Shown: positions 26,872-35,282 of the stretch, piece by piece
How the letters are laid out: each line of letters starts with the position of its first letter
How positions within the stretch are numbered: the first letter of the stretch is position 1
DNA from: Natronosalvus sp042663485
GTDB lineage: Archaea > Halobacteriota > Halobacteria > Halobacteriales > Natrialbaceae
Length of the DNA stretch: 64,000 nucleotides
NCBI GenBank assembly: GCA_042663485.1
Contig: JBHTAF010000006.1
Reading direction: 5' to 3' (one strand)
The notes under the pieces: generated by a model
Database searches by the model: none
What the model was told of the DNA's origin: nothing
What the model saw: the letters and a program-made list of their open reading frames with translations, nothing else
Position numbers and translations under genes: made by a program

Positions 26872-28488
26872 ATGGGCTATGACCGTGAATTCGACGGTAT
26901 AGTGATCGGCGGAGGTCACCAGGGATTGATCTGTGCCGCGTACATGGCGAAAGCCGGAATGGAGATCTTGGTTCTCGAGCGAGAACTTCACGTCGGAGGT
27001 GGCCTCCACACTGTCGACCTCAGTTCCGAAGGGTTCCGTTACAACCTCCATTCGATCAACCACTTCAACATTACTAACACGCCTTGGTACACGGATCTGA
27101 ACCTCTCTGATCACGGCGTAGAGTACATCGAACCCACGCACGAGTTCGCGCAACCGCACTCTGATGGTGATGGGCTGATTCTCTCGAAGGACAGGGACCG
27201 GACGATCGAGGTTATCCGCCAGTTCTCGGACGACGACGCAGACCAGTATGCGGAGATGAGTGAGGTCGCCAATCGAATGGTGTCGGAGATTTACCTTCCG
27301 GAGCGGTTTGACGAACCGTTACCGGCTGACGAACGGCGGCAACTGCTCGAATCATCCGAGCTCGGGCGCACCTTCCTAGACTGGACGACCGAATCAGCGT
27401 TCGACCTCGTCGACGGCTGGTACGAGTCCGACCCGCTGAAGGCGCTGCTCCTGTTTAAGCTCTCGATCTTCGGAGAGCCGGGGGAGGGAGTCGACAACCC
27501 AAGTCACAAAGGTGGTATTGCTCGCTGTTTCGACCAGCAGTACACCTATCAGATCGCACGGGGTGGGAGCCAGATGCTGGCGCTCGGGCTCGCACAAGTG
27601 ATCCAGCAGCAGGGAGGGACCGTACTCACGAACAGTGAGGTCACCAGTATCGACATCGAAGACGGCGAAGCGGTCGGCGTTGAACTCGCGGACGGCAAGG
27701 AGTTCGGTGCTCGTCGGTTCGTCGCGAGCGCCGTGAACCCGCACCTCACGTTTGAGGAGTTCGTGGGGCTCGATCACCTTGATGAGTCGCTCGCCGCTGG
27801 GATCGAAGCCGAAGTCAAGGACTTTGCGTACACCGACTGGTCACTATTGGGGACCCATTTTGGGCTCGAAGAGGCGCCGGAGTACCCGACGGAGAGCGTC
27901 CCCGAGATCAACAATGCACTGAAGTACAACATCGGCCTGGAGTCAGTCGACGATATCCTGGCCGCCCACGAGAGTAAGGTAGCCAAGGATTACCCCGTTC
28001 CGGCATTCGGAGGCGGCGCGCTTACGATGTTTGATGAGACGCAGGCCCCGAGAGGTAAGCACACAGCGTACGCCTGGCAGGTCGCACCCTACGACTTGCA
28101 CGGTGATCCGGAAGAATGGCGTGAAGTCGCCGATAAGGTCTCCCAGCGAACACTCGAAGCTTGGGGCGAGTACGCCCCGAATATGACGGAGGGCAACGTA
28201 GTTCACTCGCACGCGTACACGCCGCGCCAGATCCCGATGACGAACATCAACATGATCAACGGCGGGATCTTCATCGGCGCCCTCACGGATGAGCAGACAC
28301 TAGACAAGCACATTGGATACAGGACGCCGATCAAAAACCTGTTCCTCTGCGGGTCAAGCGCGCATCCTGGTGGGGCGATCAATGGTGGCGCGGGCTACGT
28401 CGGCGCCAAGGTCATCCATGAGAAATTAGGAATCGACCCCTGGTGGAACCCGATTGATGTCCGAGAATCGCTCAAGAATCTCTCGTAA
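26872..28488 (+). CDS. Phytoene-dehydrogenase-like FAD-dependent oxidoreductase
   Basis: A 538-residue flavoprotein of the CrtI/COG1233 group. The dinucleotide-binding motif is at the N-terminus (IVIGGGHQGLICAAYMAKAG, then LERELHVGGG). The C-terminal FAD-binding end is present (LFLCGSSAHPGGAINGGAGY). In CrtI itself these enzymes desaturate carotenoids, but this gene sits in a catabolic setting with no carotenoid genes, so another substrate is likely. The alcohol dehydrogenase follows after 13 bases. A related copy lies at 41.2-42.8 kb. Confidence 0.85.
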   Translation: MGYDREFDGIVIGGGHQGLICAAYMAKAGMEILVLERELHVGGGLHTVDLSSEGFRYNLHSINHFNITNTPWYTDLNLSDHGVEYIEPTHEFAQPHSDGDGLILSKDRDRTIEVIRQFSDDDADQYAEMSEVANRMVSEIYLPERFDEPLPADERRQLLESSELGRTFLDWTTESAFDLVDGWYESDPLKALLLFKLSIFGEPGEGVDNPSHKGGIARCFDQQYTYQIARGGSQMLALGLAQVIQQQGGTVLTNSEVTSIDIEDGEAVGVELADGKEFGARRFVASAVNPHLTFEEFVGLDHLDESLAAGIEAEVKDFAYTDWSLLGTHFGLEEAPEYPTESVPEINNALKYNIGLESVDDILAAHESKVAKDYPVPAFGGGALTMFDETQAPRGKHTAYAWQVAPYDLHGDPEEWREVADKVSQRTLEAWGEYAPNMTEGNVVHSHAYTPRQIPMTNINMINGGIFIGALTDEQTLDKHIGYRTPIKNLFLCGSSAHPGGAINGGAGYVGAKVIHEKLGIDPWWNPIDVRESLKNLS

Positions 28489-28501
28489 ATACACAACAAT
28501 C

Positions 28502-29626
28502 ATGAAATCCAACGCAGCAGTACTTCAGGAACCGGTGGACGCGGACGATCTCGCTGAGGCAGCCCCCGCGGCGATTGAAACAATCGACGTCGAAGAACCC
28601 CAAGGCGACGAGGTGTTGGTTGAGATTGGAGCATCAAGTCTCTGTCACACCGATGTTGCGATTACTCGCGGACACTTAGAGGAGTCATTTCCTCTCGTTA
28701 TGGGACACGAAGGCGCGGGGATCGTCCGGGAGGTTGGACCGGACGTAGAGTCAGTCGAGGAGGGGGCTCATGTGGTCCTTGGTAGGATCGCTTGTGGTAG
28801 GTGCGAGTACTGCCGTATCGGCCGTTCAAATCTCTGTAACGAGCGAACGAAGGCGCGAAAGCGCGGCACCATTCGGAGCGGTGCCATTCGATTCAACCAG
28901 GATGGCCAGAAACTGCACCATTGCCACGGCGTATCTTCGTTCAGCGAGTACACCGTCGTCTCGGAAGAAGTCGCTATCGAGATCACCGACGAGTTACCGC
29001 TTCGGCAGGCGACGTTGCTCGGGTGTGGCGTATTCACAGGCGCCGGCGCCGTCATGAACACCGCCGATATCGAGCCGGGGGCATCAGTCGCTGTGTTCGG
29101 CGTTGGCGGCGTCGGCGCGAGTGCAATCCAGGCGGCCGAACTTCGTGGTGCGACCGAGATTATCGCAGTCGATCTCGTCGACGATCGGCTGTCGTTGGCA
29201 GAGTCGATGGGAGCGACCCGGACGATCAATCCCGGGGACGATGATACGGTGGAACTGCTCCGCGACTGGAGCGGCGGCGGTCTCGACTACGCGTTCGACG
29301 CCGCTGGGAACCCGACGGTGATCGAGCAGGCGGTCGACAGCCTGCGACCGACAGGGACCGCAGTGCTAGTCGGAACGCCGCCCATAGGGAAGCAAGACGT
29401 AAGCCTCGACATTTACGACGTTGTCGTGTCCGAGAAATCGCTCCTCGGATCGTTCAACGGCTCTTACAACCTCGCAGACGCTATCCCGCGTCTCGCCGAG
29501 CTCGCCGCGGATGGCCGATTCGATCTTGAAGCGTTAATCTCAGACGAACGATCGCTCAACGAGGTCAACAAGGCAATGGGCGCTCTCGAAACTGGAGGCG
29601 GGCTCAGGCAGTTGATCATCCCGTGA
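28502..29626 (+). CDS. Zinc-dependent alcohol dehydrogenase (MDR, class III-like)
   Basis: A 374-residue medium-chain dehydrogenase starting MKSNAAVLQEP. It has the catalytic Zn site (SSLCHTDVAITRG and GHEGAGIV), the four-Cys structural Zn loop (CGRCEYCRIGRSNLC) and the NAD-binding GVGGVGASAIQAA followed by an acidic residue at the strand end (VDLVDDR), which favours NAD. It would interconvert alcohols and aldehydes, and the ALDH at 24.4 kb could complete oxidation to the acid. It lies 13 bases after the CrtI-like gene. Confidence 0.9.
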   Translation: MKSNAAVLQEPVDADDLAEAAPAAIETIDVEEPQGDEVLVEIGASSLCHTDVAITRGHLEESFPLVMGHEGAGIVREVGPDVESVEEGAHVVLGRIACGRCEYCRIGRSNLCNERTKARKRGTIRSGAIRFNQDGQKLHHCHGVSSFSEYTVVSEEVAIEITDELPLRQATLLGCGVFTGAGAVMNTADIEPGASVAVFGVGGVGASAIQAAELRGATEIIAVDLVDDRLSLAESMGATRTINPGDDDTVELLRDWSGGGLDYAFDAAGNPTVIEQAVDSLRPTGTAVLVGTPPIGKQDVSLDIYDVVVSEKSLLGSFNGSYNLADAIPRLAELAADGRFDLEALISDERSLNEVNKAMGALETGGGLRQLIIP

Positions 29627-29689
29627 TCCGAAAAAGATAGTCGGAGCCACTGACGGATGCCGCCGATCGGGTTCGACGGACATTCCCGC

Positions 29690-30403
29690 TCAGCGTTCGG
29701 CGGGGAGTCGGTCTGATAAGAACGACCACATCCGATCAATGGCGATGTCCGCGAGAATCACGTCGTCGACGACCGCCCTTAGCGACTCTTCCGGGCCGTC
29801 GTAGTAGTTTGGTTCCCCCAGAAGTTCGGCCTGAAACTGGAGCCCCGCGTTCGTCACCAGATACATCGTCCCGAGGACGGCCTCTTTGAGGTCCGCCCCC
29901 ACGACGTTCGCGCCATGATTCGCTAGGAGCTGCGCTCGCGAGTCACCAAGTGTTGCCGCCATACGTTCGCCTTCCTCTTCGGTAACGACCATGCGTCCGT
30001 AGTCCGTGTCGTACGATGAGAACGTTGGAACACCTTCGTGAAAGAGCGCGCCCATGTGGTAAACCGGTTTGATATCCGTGTTTGATGCGGCGAACGGCAT
30101 GATCTGCTGGGCGTGGTGGTGGACGACCGCATTGACGTGGTCGTAGTTCCGGTAGATAGCTCGGTGGATAACGGTTTCTAGATACGGACGGTCGTCGTCG
30201 TTGTCTATGATGGTTCCGTCGAATTCCATCGTCATCACATCATCCTCAGTCACCAGTCCCGGACTCAACGAGCGGGAGATCAGCATCTTGTCACCGTCGG
30301 GGTGGCGGACACTCAAATGACCGAACCCTTGAATGATCCCTTCATTGGCGAGTATTCTGTTGGCCGTTACAAGTTGCTGTCGTCGCTGCTTACTGTCTGT
30401 CAC
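29690..30403 (-). CDS. Class II aldolase/adducin-family protein
   Basis: A protein of about 237 residues with the class II aldolase fold. The His metal ligands lie in VVHHHAQQIMPF and a downstream LANHGANVVG, with a GHLSVRHPDGDKMLIS segment early on. Family members are fuculose/ribulose-phosphate aldolases or decarboxylases; this subgroup is often adjacent to aromatic catabolic genes. The GTG at 30403 (VTDSKQRRQQL) is chosen because upstream codons to 30604 show no family resemblance and would run into the divergent LivG promoter. An aldol cleavage or decarboxylation role is inferred. Confidence 0.75.
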   Translation of the reverse strand: MTDSKQRRQQLVTANRILANEGIIQGFGHLSVRHPDGDKMLISRSLSPGLVTEDDVMTMEFDGTIIDNDDDRPYLETVIHRAIYRNYDHVNAVVHHHAQQIMPFAASNTDIKPVYHMGALFHEGVPTFSSYDTDYGRMVVTEEEGERMAATLGDSRAQLLANHGANVVGADLKEAVLGTMYLVTNAGLQFQAELLGEPNYYDGPEESLRAVVDDVILADIAIDRMWSFLSDRLPAER

Positions 30404-30545
30404 GTATTTTTGTTTGCTAAGAACGGTATTAGTTGTTATCCTCTGGTCGTCAGCGTCGAGCGGCAGTCGCGTTCTCAGTCCGCGATATCGGCCGCATTCA
30501 ACCGCACGTAAGGGGAAGCCGACACAGGAGAATAGTTTGCCGATG

Positions 30546-30555
30546 TTTTTAAATA
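30546..30555 (+). promoter_or_regulatory. TATA-like box of the livG-like operon
   Basis: TTTTTAAATA is centred about 29 bases before the ATG at 30579. This decides the start against longer upstream frames that begin near 30333. Confidence 0.6.
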
Positions 30556-30578
30556 CGTGTGCGAAAGATACCCTACCA

Positions 30579-31301
30579 ATGCTAAGTACATCAGACCTTT
30601 CCAAGAATTTCAGCGGATTCTATGCCATCCGCCAAGTCGACTTCGAGCTAGAGGAGGGCGAGCTTCACGGGCTTATTGGACCGAATGGTGCCGGGAAGAC
30701 GACGATGTTCAACCTTCTCACCGGCGAACTGTCACCCACGGAAGGCGAGATCAGGTTTAAAGACGAGGACATTACCGGCGCAAGTCCGATGGAGATCACC
30801 CGGCTGGGAATCGGGCGATCGTTCCAGATAGTCCAGAATTTCCCGGAGATGACCGTTCGCGAGCACCTGCGGCTCGCGATCCGCAACGAGAAGAAGACGT
30901 TAACAAGCGTCTTCGAGAACGCCGAGAAGTACGATGACGAGATACGGTCCATCGCCGATCGGGTGACCTTATCCGATCGGCTTGACGATGAGGTGCAGAA
31001 TCTCTCTCATGGGGATAAGCGATTCCTCGAAATCGGAATGGTACTCGGGATCGATCCGGAATTAATCCTGCTCGATGAACCGGCGGCCGGACTCAACCAG
31101 TCCGAAACGGTTGTGTTGCGCGATATCCTTCGGGAGATCCGATCTGAATATACAATCTTACTCGTGGATCACGACATAGAACTCGTTCGAGAACTGTCGG
31201 ACAGGATCACTGTGCTTCACCAAGGAGAGATCCTCTCGCAGGGATCGCCTAAAGAGATCGACAATGATGAGCAGATCAAGGAGGTGTATCTCGGTGAGTA
31301 A
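30579..31301 (+). CDS. Branched-chain-amino-acid-type ABC ATPase (LivG-like)
   Basis: A 240-residue ATPase with Walker A (GPNGAGKTTMFNLLTG), Q-loop (GIGRSFQIVQNFPEMTV), a divergent signature (NLSHGDKRFLEIGMVL), Walker B (LILLDEPAAGLN) and switch His (LLVDHDIELV). The AGLN end of Walker B is typical of LivG. HAAT-type importers handle branched-chain amino acids but also urea, amides and aromatic acids. The matching permease genes are not adjacent; they lie at 47.1-49.0 kb. LivF follows with an 8-base overlap. Confidence 0.87.
   Translation: MLSTSDLSKNFSGFYAIRQVDFELEEGELHGLIGPNGAGKTTMFNLLTGELSPTEGEIRFKDEDITGASPMEITRLGIGRSFQIVQNFPEMTVREHLRLAIRNEKKTLTSVFENAEKYDDEIRSIADRVTLSDRLDDEVQNLSHGDKRFLEIGMVLGIDPELILLDEPAAGLNQSETVVLRDILREIRSEYTILLVDHDIELVRELSDRITVLHQGEILSQGSPKEIDNDEQIKEVYLGE
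31276..31286 (+). promoter_or_regulatory. Shine-Dalgarno site of the livF-like gene
   Basis: AAGGAGGTG lies inside the livG coding end and ahead of GTG 31294. It is a rare clear ribosome-binding site in this mostly leaderless window and fixes the LivF start. Confidence 0.6.
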
Positions 31302-32043
31302 CGCGTCGTCTTCAACCGATGTCGGCGAGAGCATAGAGCCCCTGCTATCGATTTCGGATGTAAACGCGTTTTATGGGGAAAGCCAGGCGCTCTTCGACGT
31401 TTCCGTCGAGGTGGGAGACAACGAGGTCGTCGGCATCTTCGGTCGAAACGGGATGGGAAAAACCACACTGCTTCGAAGCATCGTCAACCAAACTGTGCAG
31501 AGTACCGGGACAATCACGTTCCGCGGCCAGAACATCTCAAACTGGAAGGGGAGCCGTATTGTCAGGAACGGTATCGCCTTCGTTCCCGAAGAGCGAGCCG
31601 TGTATCCGAACTTAACGGTCGAAGAGAACCTACGACTTGCGAGCCCACGGGATATCTCGAAATCAGAGTTTCAGGACCGTCTCAACGGGATTTACGAGAG
31701 GTTTGAGCGGTTAGACGAACGAAGGACCCAAAAAGGAGGGACTCTGAGCGGTGGCGAACAGCAGATGCTCGCGATCGCCCGAGGACTGATCACTGAACCC
31801 GATCTACTCTTGCTCGATGAGCCGACTGAAGGGCTTGCCCCCGTGATCATCGAAGATGTCGTCGACATCATCAAGGACCTCTCACAAGAAGATCGATCGG
31901 TTGTCCTCGTAGAACAGAGCATAAACCGAACCTTGCCGCTGATTGATCGGGGTTACATTCTCGAGAACGGCCGGGTCGTGGTTGACGCTGGACCGGATCG
32001 TCTCGCAGACGAGTCACTCCAAGACGAGTACTTAACCGTGTGA
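31294..32043 (+). CDS. Branched-chain-amino-acid-type ABC ATPase (LivF-like)
   Basis: A 249-residue ATPase with Walker A (GRNGMGKTTLLRSIV), signature (TLSGGEQQMLAIARGL), Walker B (LLLLDEPTEGLAP) and the GIAFVPEERAVYPNLTVEEN Q-loop region characteristic of LivF. The start GTG at 31294 is supported by AAGGAGGTG about 7 bases upstream, a clear Shine-Dalgarno sequence inside the livG end. The gene overlaps livG by 8 bases, so translation is coupled. Confidence 0.88.
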   Translation: MSNASSSTDVGESIEPLLSISDVNAFYGESQALFDVSVEVGDNEVVGIFGRNGMGKTTLLRSIVNQTVQSTGTITFRGQNISNWKGSRIVRNGIAFVPEERAVYPNLTVEENLRLASPRDISKSEFQDRLNGIYERFERLDERRTQKGGTLSGGEQQMLAIARGLITEPDLLLLDEPTEGLAPVIIEDVVDIIKDLSQEDRSVVLVEQSINRTLPLIDRGYILENGRVVVDAGPDRLADESLQDEYLTV

Positions 32044-32226
32044 GCTATGATGTGCGCTCGTTTTCTCAAGAATTGAAGTCGATAGATCATCTCAGTACTT
32101 CTGGTGGCCTATCAAAGTACCGTCGTTTGGTGAAGAGATTGACTTCCAAACATATAGGCTACAGTGCGGAAACGTGCGAGCAGTTGCAATATTCGAACGA
32201 AAAGAAATAAAATAACTGTCATAATG

Positions 32227-32234
32227 TTTTTAAG
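32227..32234 (+). promoter_or_regulatory. TATA-like box of the livK-like gene
   Basis: TTTTTAAG is centred about 27 bases before the ATG at 32257. The binding protein therefore probably has its own leaderless transcript, separate from livGF. Confidence 0.55.
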
Positions 32235-32256
32235 CGTAGTTTCCGTCATCTGATGC

Positions 32257-33456
32257 ATGGGGAACAACAGAAGATCCTTTCTGAAAGCGTCTGGAAGCCT
32301 CGGCGTCGCCACCATAGCTGGCTGCGTAGGCGGTGGGGACGATGGTGACACGCTAAAGATTGGCGCACCCATCCCGCTCTCGGGTCCGATCGCAATATTC
32401 GGACAGGAGAACGAACGAGGATACGAGTTCGCGCTAGAACAGCTGGACAACGAGATTCTCAGCAACGAAGTAGAACTTATCATCGAAGACACGAATGCAG
32501 AACCGTCGACGGCCCTAGAACGAACCAGGAAACTCGTTCAACAGGATGAGGTCGACGCGCTGGTTGGGATCTCGGATAGCGCGGCTGGTATTAGCGTCGC
32601 GGAGTATATTGAAGAGGATGCACAGATCCCGCACATAGTATCTCAGGTTGGCACTGTGGAAGCGAGGGAAAATCCGGAAAACTGTCACAGCTACCAGTTC
32701 TTCCCTTGGCCAAGTATGCGCCAACAGAACCTTGGCGTCATTGAATTTATCGAGAATGATCTTGCAGAGGCAGCTGACGAAGACATCGACACAAGCAGAA
32801 TACATTTTGTTGGTGAAGACTATGAGGGAGGACAGTCAGCGCTGAATATCATGAACGAAATCTTCAACGGAGAAGTCACCGGCAATACGATGCCGCCACA
32901 GGGCGAGACAGACTACTCGTCGTATTTTCCCTCAATCGAAAACGCCGACGCCGATCTTATCACTGGATTCATTCCTGGACAGGCGGCTGTCCGGTTTGTG
33001 AACCAAGCAGCTGATTACGGCCTCACCGAACAGAAGACACTGTGCATGCTTGGGGACACCCACTCGCAGATCCCACTGTCCCAACAGGGGAGTTCCGCGA
33101 ACGGGTGTTTCTCTTCTCACTGGTACGATGATACGCGTGATAATGAACTCAATAACGAGTTCAAGGAATGGTACGAGAACAACTACGATCTGCCGCCGAA
33201 CGACATAGCCGTGAATGGTTTCAACCAACTATATTCACTTGGAAGGGCCATGGAAGAAGCGGGAAGTACAGACCCGGATGACGTAGTTGGCCAGCTTGAA
33301 GGGTTCACGTTTGGCTCCCCGATGGGTGAGCTCACATACCGTGACTCGGACCACCAAACCGAGCTGAACTTCGTCGGATTCAGCGTTGAGGACGGACAGC
33401 GGAACACCATCGGAAACTACGACAGCATCATTGGAGAGGCGTACTGCGACGTCTAA
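32257..33456 (+). CDS. Branched-chain-amino-acid-type ABC substrate-binding lipoprotein (LivK-like)
   Basis: A 399-residue secreted binding protein. It has a Tat signal (NRRSFLKASGS), a lipobox Cys (VATIAGCVGG), then the periplasmic-binding type I fold opening LKIGAPIPLSGPIAIFGQEN. It serves the livG/livF ATPases upstream and, by inference, the livH/livM permeases at 47 kb. Many relatives in catabolic regions bind aromatic acids, amides or urea rather than leucine, and the true ligand is unknown. Confidence 0.87.
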   Translation: MGNNRRSFLKASGSLGVATIAGCVGGGDDGDTLKIGAPIPLSGPIAIFGQENERGYEFALEQLDNEILSNEVELIIEDTNAEPSTALERTRKLVQQDEVDALVGISDSAAGISVAEYIEEDAQIPHIVSQVGTVEARENPENCHSYQFFPWPSMRQQNLGVIEFIENDLAEAADEDIDTSRIHFVGEDYEGGQSALNIMNEIFNGEVTGNTMPPQGETDYSSYFPSIENADADLITGFIPGQAAVRFVNQAADYGLTEQKTLCMLGDTHSQIPLSQQGSSANGCFSSHWYDDTRDNELNNEFKEWYENNYDLPPNDIAVNGFNQLYSLGRAMEEAGSTDPDDVVGQLEGFTFGSPMGELTYRDSDHQTELNFVGFSVEDGQRNTIGNYDSIIGEAYCDV

Positions 33457-33687
33457 ACGGAGCGTTCGCAGAACACCGTAATCCACTCGATCAATCAAAG
33501 GGCCAACGTACGCCAGTGAGATTGTCAGTATCATACGGTCGGAATGGGGAATCGGTCTATCGGTCAAACTTCGCACGCTAATCGCAGTGTACCTTTTTGG
33601 ACTAATTGAGTTGTATCTCCGGTCCGCGTCGAAGGACGTTTGACGTAAACGATATTCTTTTTGGGTCTCGTACCGATGTGTATTGAC

Positions 33688-33858
33688 ATGGCCGAATTCG
33701 AAAACCCATATGCCGAGGCGAACCCATTCGTGGAAGCGCACTTCGACTGTCTGAGTTGCGGAGGGAAACTTTGGGAGTATGCCATCCAGCGACAGATGGT
33801 CTGTGAAGACTGTCGATCGGTATTCACTTCCGACAAAATCTTTGAAGTTCAAACGTAG
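33688..33858 (+). CDS. Small zinc-ribbon protein
   Basis: A 56-residue protein with two CxxC knuckles (CLSCGG and CEDC) spaced 18 residues apart, the pattern of a rubredoxin-like or zinc-ribbon fold. ATG 33676 is an alternative start four codons upstream. It lies between the LivK-like gene and gentisate dioxygenase, and haloarchaeal genomes hold many such short ribbons of unknown role. It could be a regulatory or assembly partner, but nothing shows which. Confidence 0.65.
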   Translation: MAEFENPYAEANPFVEAHFDCLSCGGKLWEYAIQRQMVCEDCRSVFTSDKIFEVQT

Positions 33859-34025
33859 TCGTTCCTTGGGTGCACAGACATTTGCTACCACCGTAGAGTG
33901 TGACATTCCCTATCGTAATCTGATTCAACGACGAGACAACCGAGAGCCTACTCCTAACTGGAAGTCGGCTGTCTGCCGGAGCCCCATACACTTAAGATGA
34001 TTCTGCCCCAATAAATTACTAAACT

Positions 34026-35141
34026 ATGACCCAGCAAGAGCCAGAGAATCACGAGTCGAATGAGAAGGATCCAGAAGATCTCTTAGAGTTGAGTTCCAAG
34101 ACTCAAAACATTTTGGACGACCATAGTCTCCGCCCTCTATGGGAGGTTGAGAAAGATATGGGAAACGTCTTCGGAGATCTCGAGGCAGACATCTGGAAAT
34201 GGGAGAACATCAAGACCGCTATTGACGCCATCGAAGAGGACGTCCCCATCGCCGATCTGCCACCGGGGTTCCAGCGCCGGGTCGCGGTTCCGATCAGCAA
34301 GTCGCTCGGAGGAAACGCGATTTCGAACACGATATACATGGGCGTCCAGACGGTCTCCCCCGGGGAGACCGCCCCGTCCCACCGTCACGGCGCCAACGCC
34401 CTGCGGTTCACCATCGACGGCCACGAGGACATGAAGACCGTCGCCGCGGGAGAGGAGTTCCCGATGGAGGACAACGACCTCATCACGACACCCCAGTGGG
34501 AGTGGCACGACCACGTCAACGACGGCGACGAAACCGCCGCCTGGCTCGACGTACTCGACCTGCCGCTCGTTCTGGATTCGATGAACTCCCGGAACGTCTT
34601 CGAGAACCACGAACTCGAGCGCCAGCCCGTCACGAAGACGCAGGGCTACTGGGACTCCCAGTATGGTCGAGGCCGACCCGCCGACGAGGCAAATCAGGAC
34701 GGCATTCCCGGCCCGTTCGAAGGGAACTGCGAGGCGACGCCACCCTACCGGTTCGGCTGGGACGAGATGGTGGAGTCGCTCGAACAGCGCGCCGACAACG
34801 ACGACCCCGACCCCCACGACGGGTACAGCCTCGCATACGTCAACCCGGCGACGGGCGAACCGCCGCTGTTCCCGACGATGTCATTCCGCGCGCAACTGCT
34901 TCAGGAAGCGACCGATCCCCACTTCCACAACGCGACGGAGGCCTACTTCGTTATCGAGGGCGAGGGCGCGACCCACGTCGGCGACAAGGCCCTCGAGTGG
35001 AGTCAGTGGGACATCTTCGTCGTGCCGCCAGACGAGATTCACCACCACGAACCGGACGGCGAGGCGACCCTACTGGGGATCACCGACCGACCGGTGTTCG
35101 AGGCGTTCAACTTCTACGCCGAAGCCGAACCGTCGTCGTAA
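34026..35141 (+). CDS. Gentisate 1,2-dioxygenase (bicupin)
   Basis: A 371-residue bicupin. The first cupin holds the Fe(II) ligands in PSHRHGANALRF (H119, H121) plus a later His in WEWHDHVN. The second cupin has DPHFHNATEAYFVIEG with the FVVPPDEIHHHEP end. This length and motif set match gentisate 1,2-dioxygenases, which open gentisate to maleylpyruvate using O2. Haloarchaeal gentisate dioxygenases are known. The FAH-family hydrolase and maleate isomerase at 3.4-5.3 kb could carry the product to fumarate and pyruvate. From about 34.3 kb rightward the DNA becomes markedly GC-rich, within this gene. Confidence 0.9.
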   Translation: MTQQEPENHESNEKDPEDLLELSSKTQNILDDHSLRPLWEVEKDMGNVFGDLEADIWKWENIKTAIDAIEEDVPIADLPPGFQRRVAVPISKSLGGNAISNTIYMGVQTVSPGETAPSHRHGANALRFTIDGHEDMKTVAAGEEFPMEDNDLITTPQWEWHDHVNDGDETAAWLDVLDLPLVLDSMNSRNVFENHELERQPVTKTQGYWDSQYGRGRPADEANQDGIPGPFEGNCEATPPYRFGWDEMVESLEQRADNDDPDPHDGYSLAYVNPATGEPPLFPTMSFRAQLLQEATDPHFHNATEAYFVIEGEGATHVGDKALEWSQWDIFVVPPDEIHHHEPDGEATLLGITDRPVFEAFNFYAEAEPSS

Positions 35142-35245
35142 CCGCGTCAGTGGTCGCGCGGCCGCCGTCTCCGTTTTTCCGACGTACGCGCGATACCGGT
35201 AGTGATCCGTCCATTCGCGAACGGCGGCTTCGCGTGCAACAATAG

Positions 35246-35254
35246 CTATAAATA
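35246..35254 (+). promoter_or_regulatory. TATA-like box of the hydantoinase/carboxylase operon
   Basis: CTATAAATA lies about 33 bases before ATG 35283. That distance supports 35283 over the upstream in-frame ATG at 35262 as the start. Confidence 0.5.
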
Positions 35255-35282
35255 ATGTTGTATGGTAATATACTGTGTTTGT

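Noticed and set aside
26872..28488. Carotenoid desaturase (crtI) as the function of the CrtI-like proteins
   Set aside because: No other carotenoid genes are present and both copies are in catabolic contexts, so only the broad flavoprotein family is called.
30404..30604. Longer N-terminus of the class II aldolase
   Set aside because: The extra 67 codons show no family resemblance and overlap the divergent livG promoter region.
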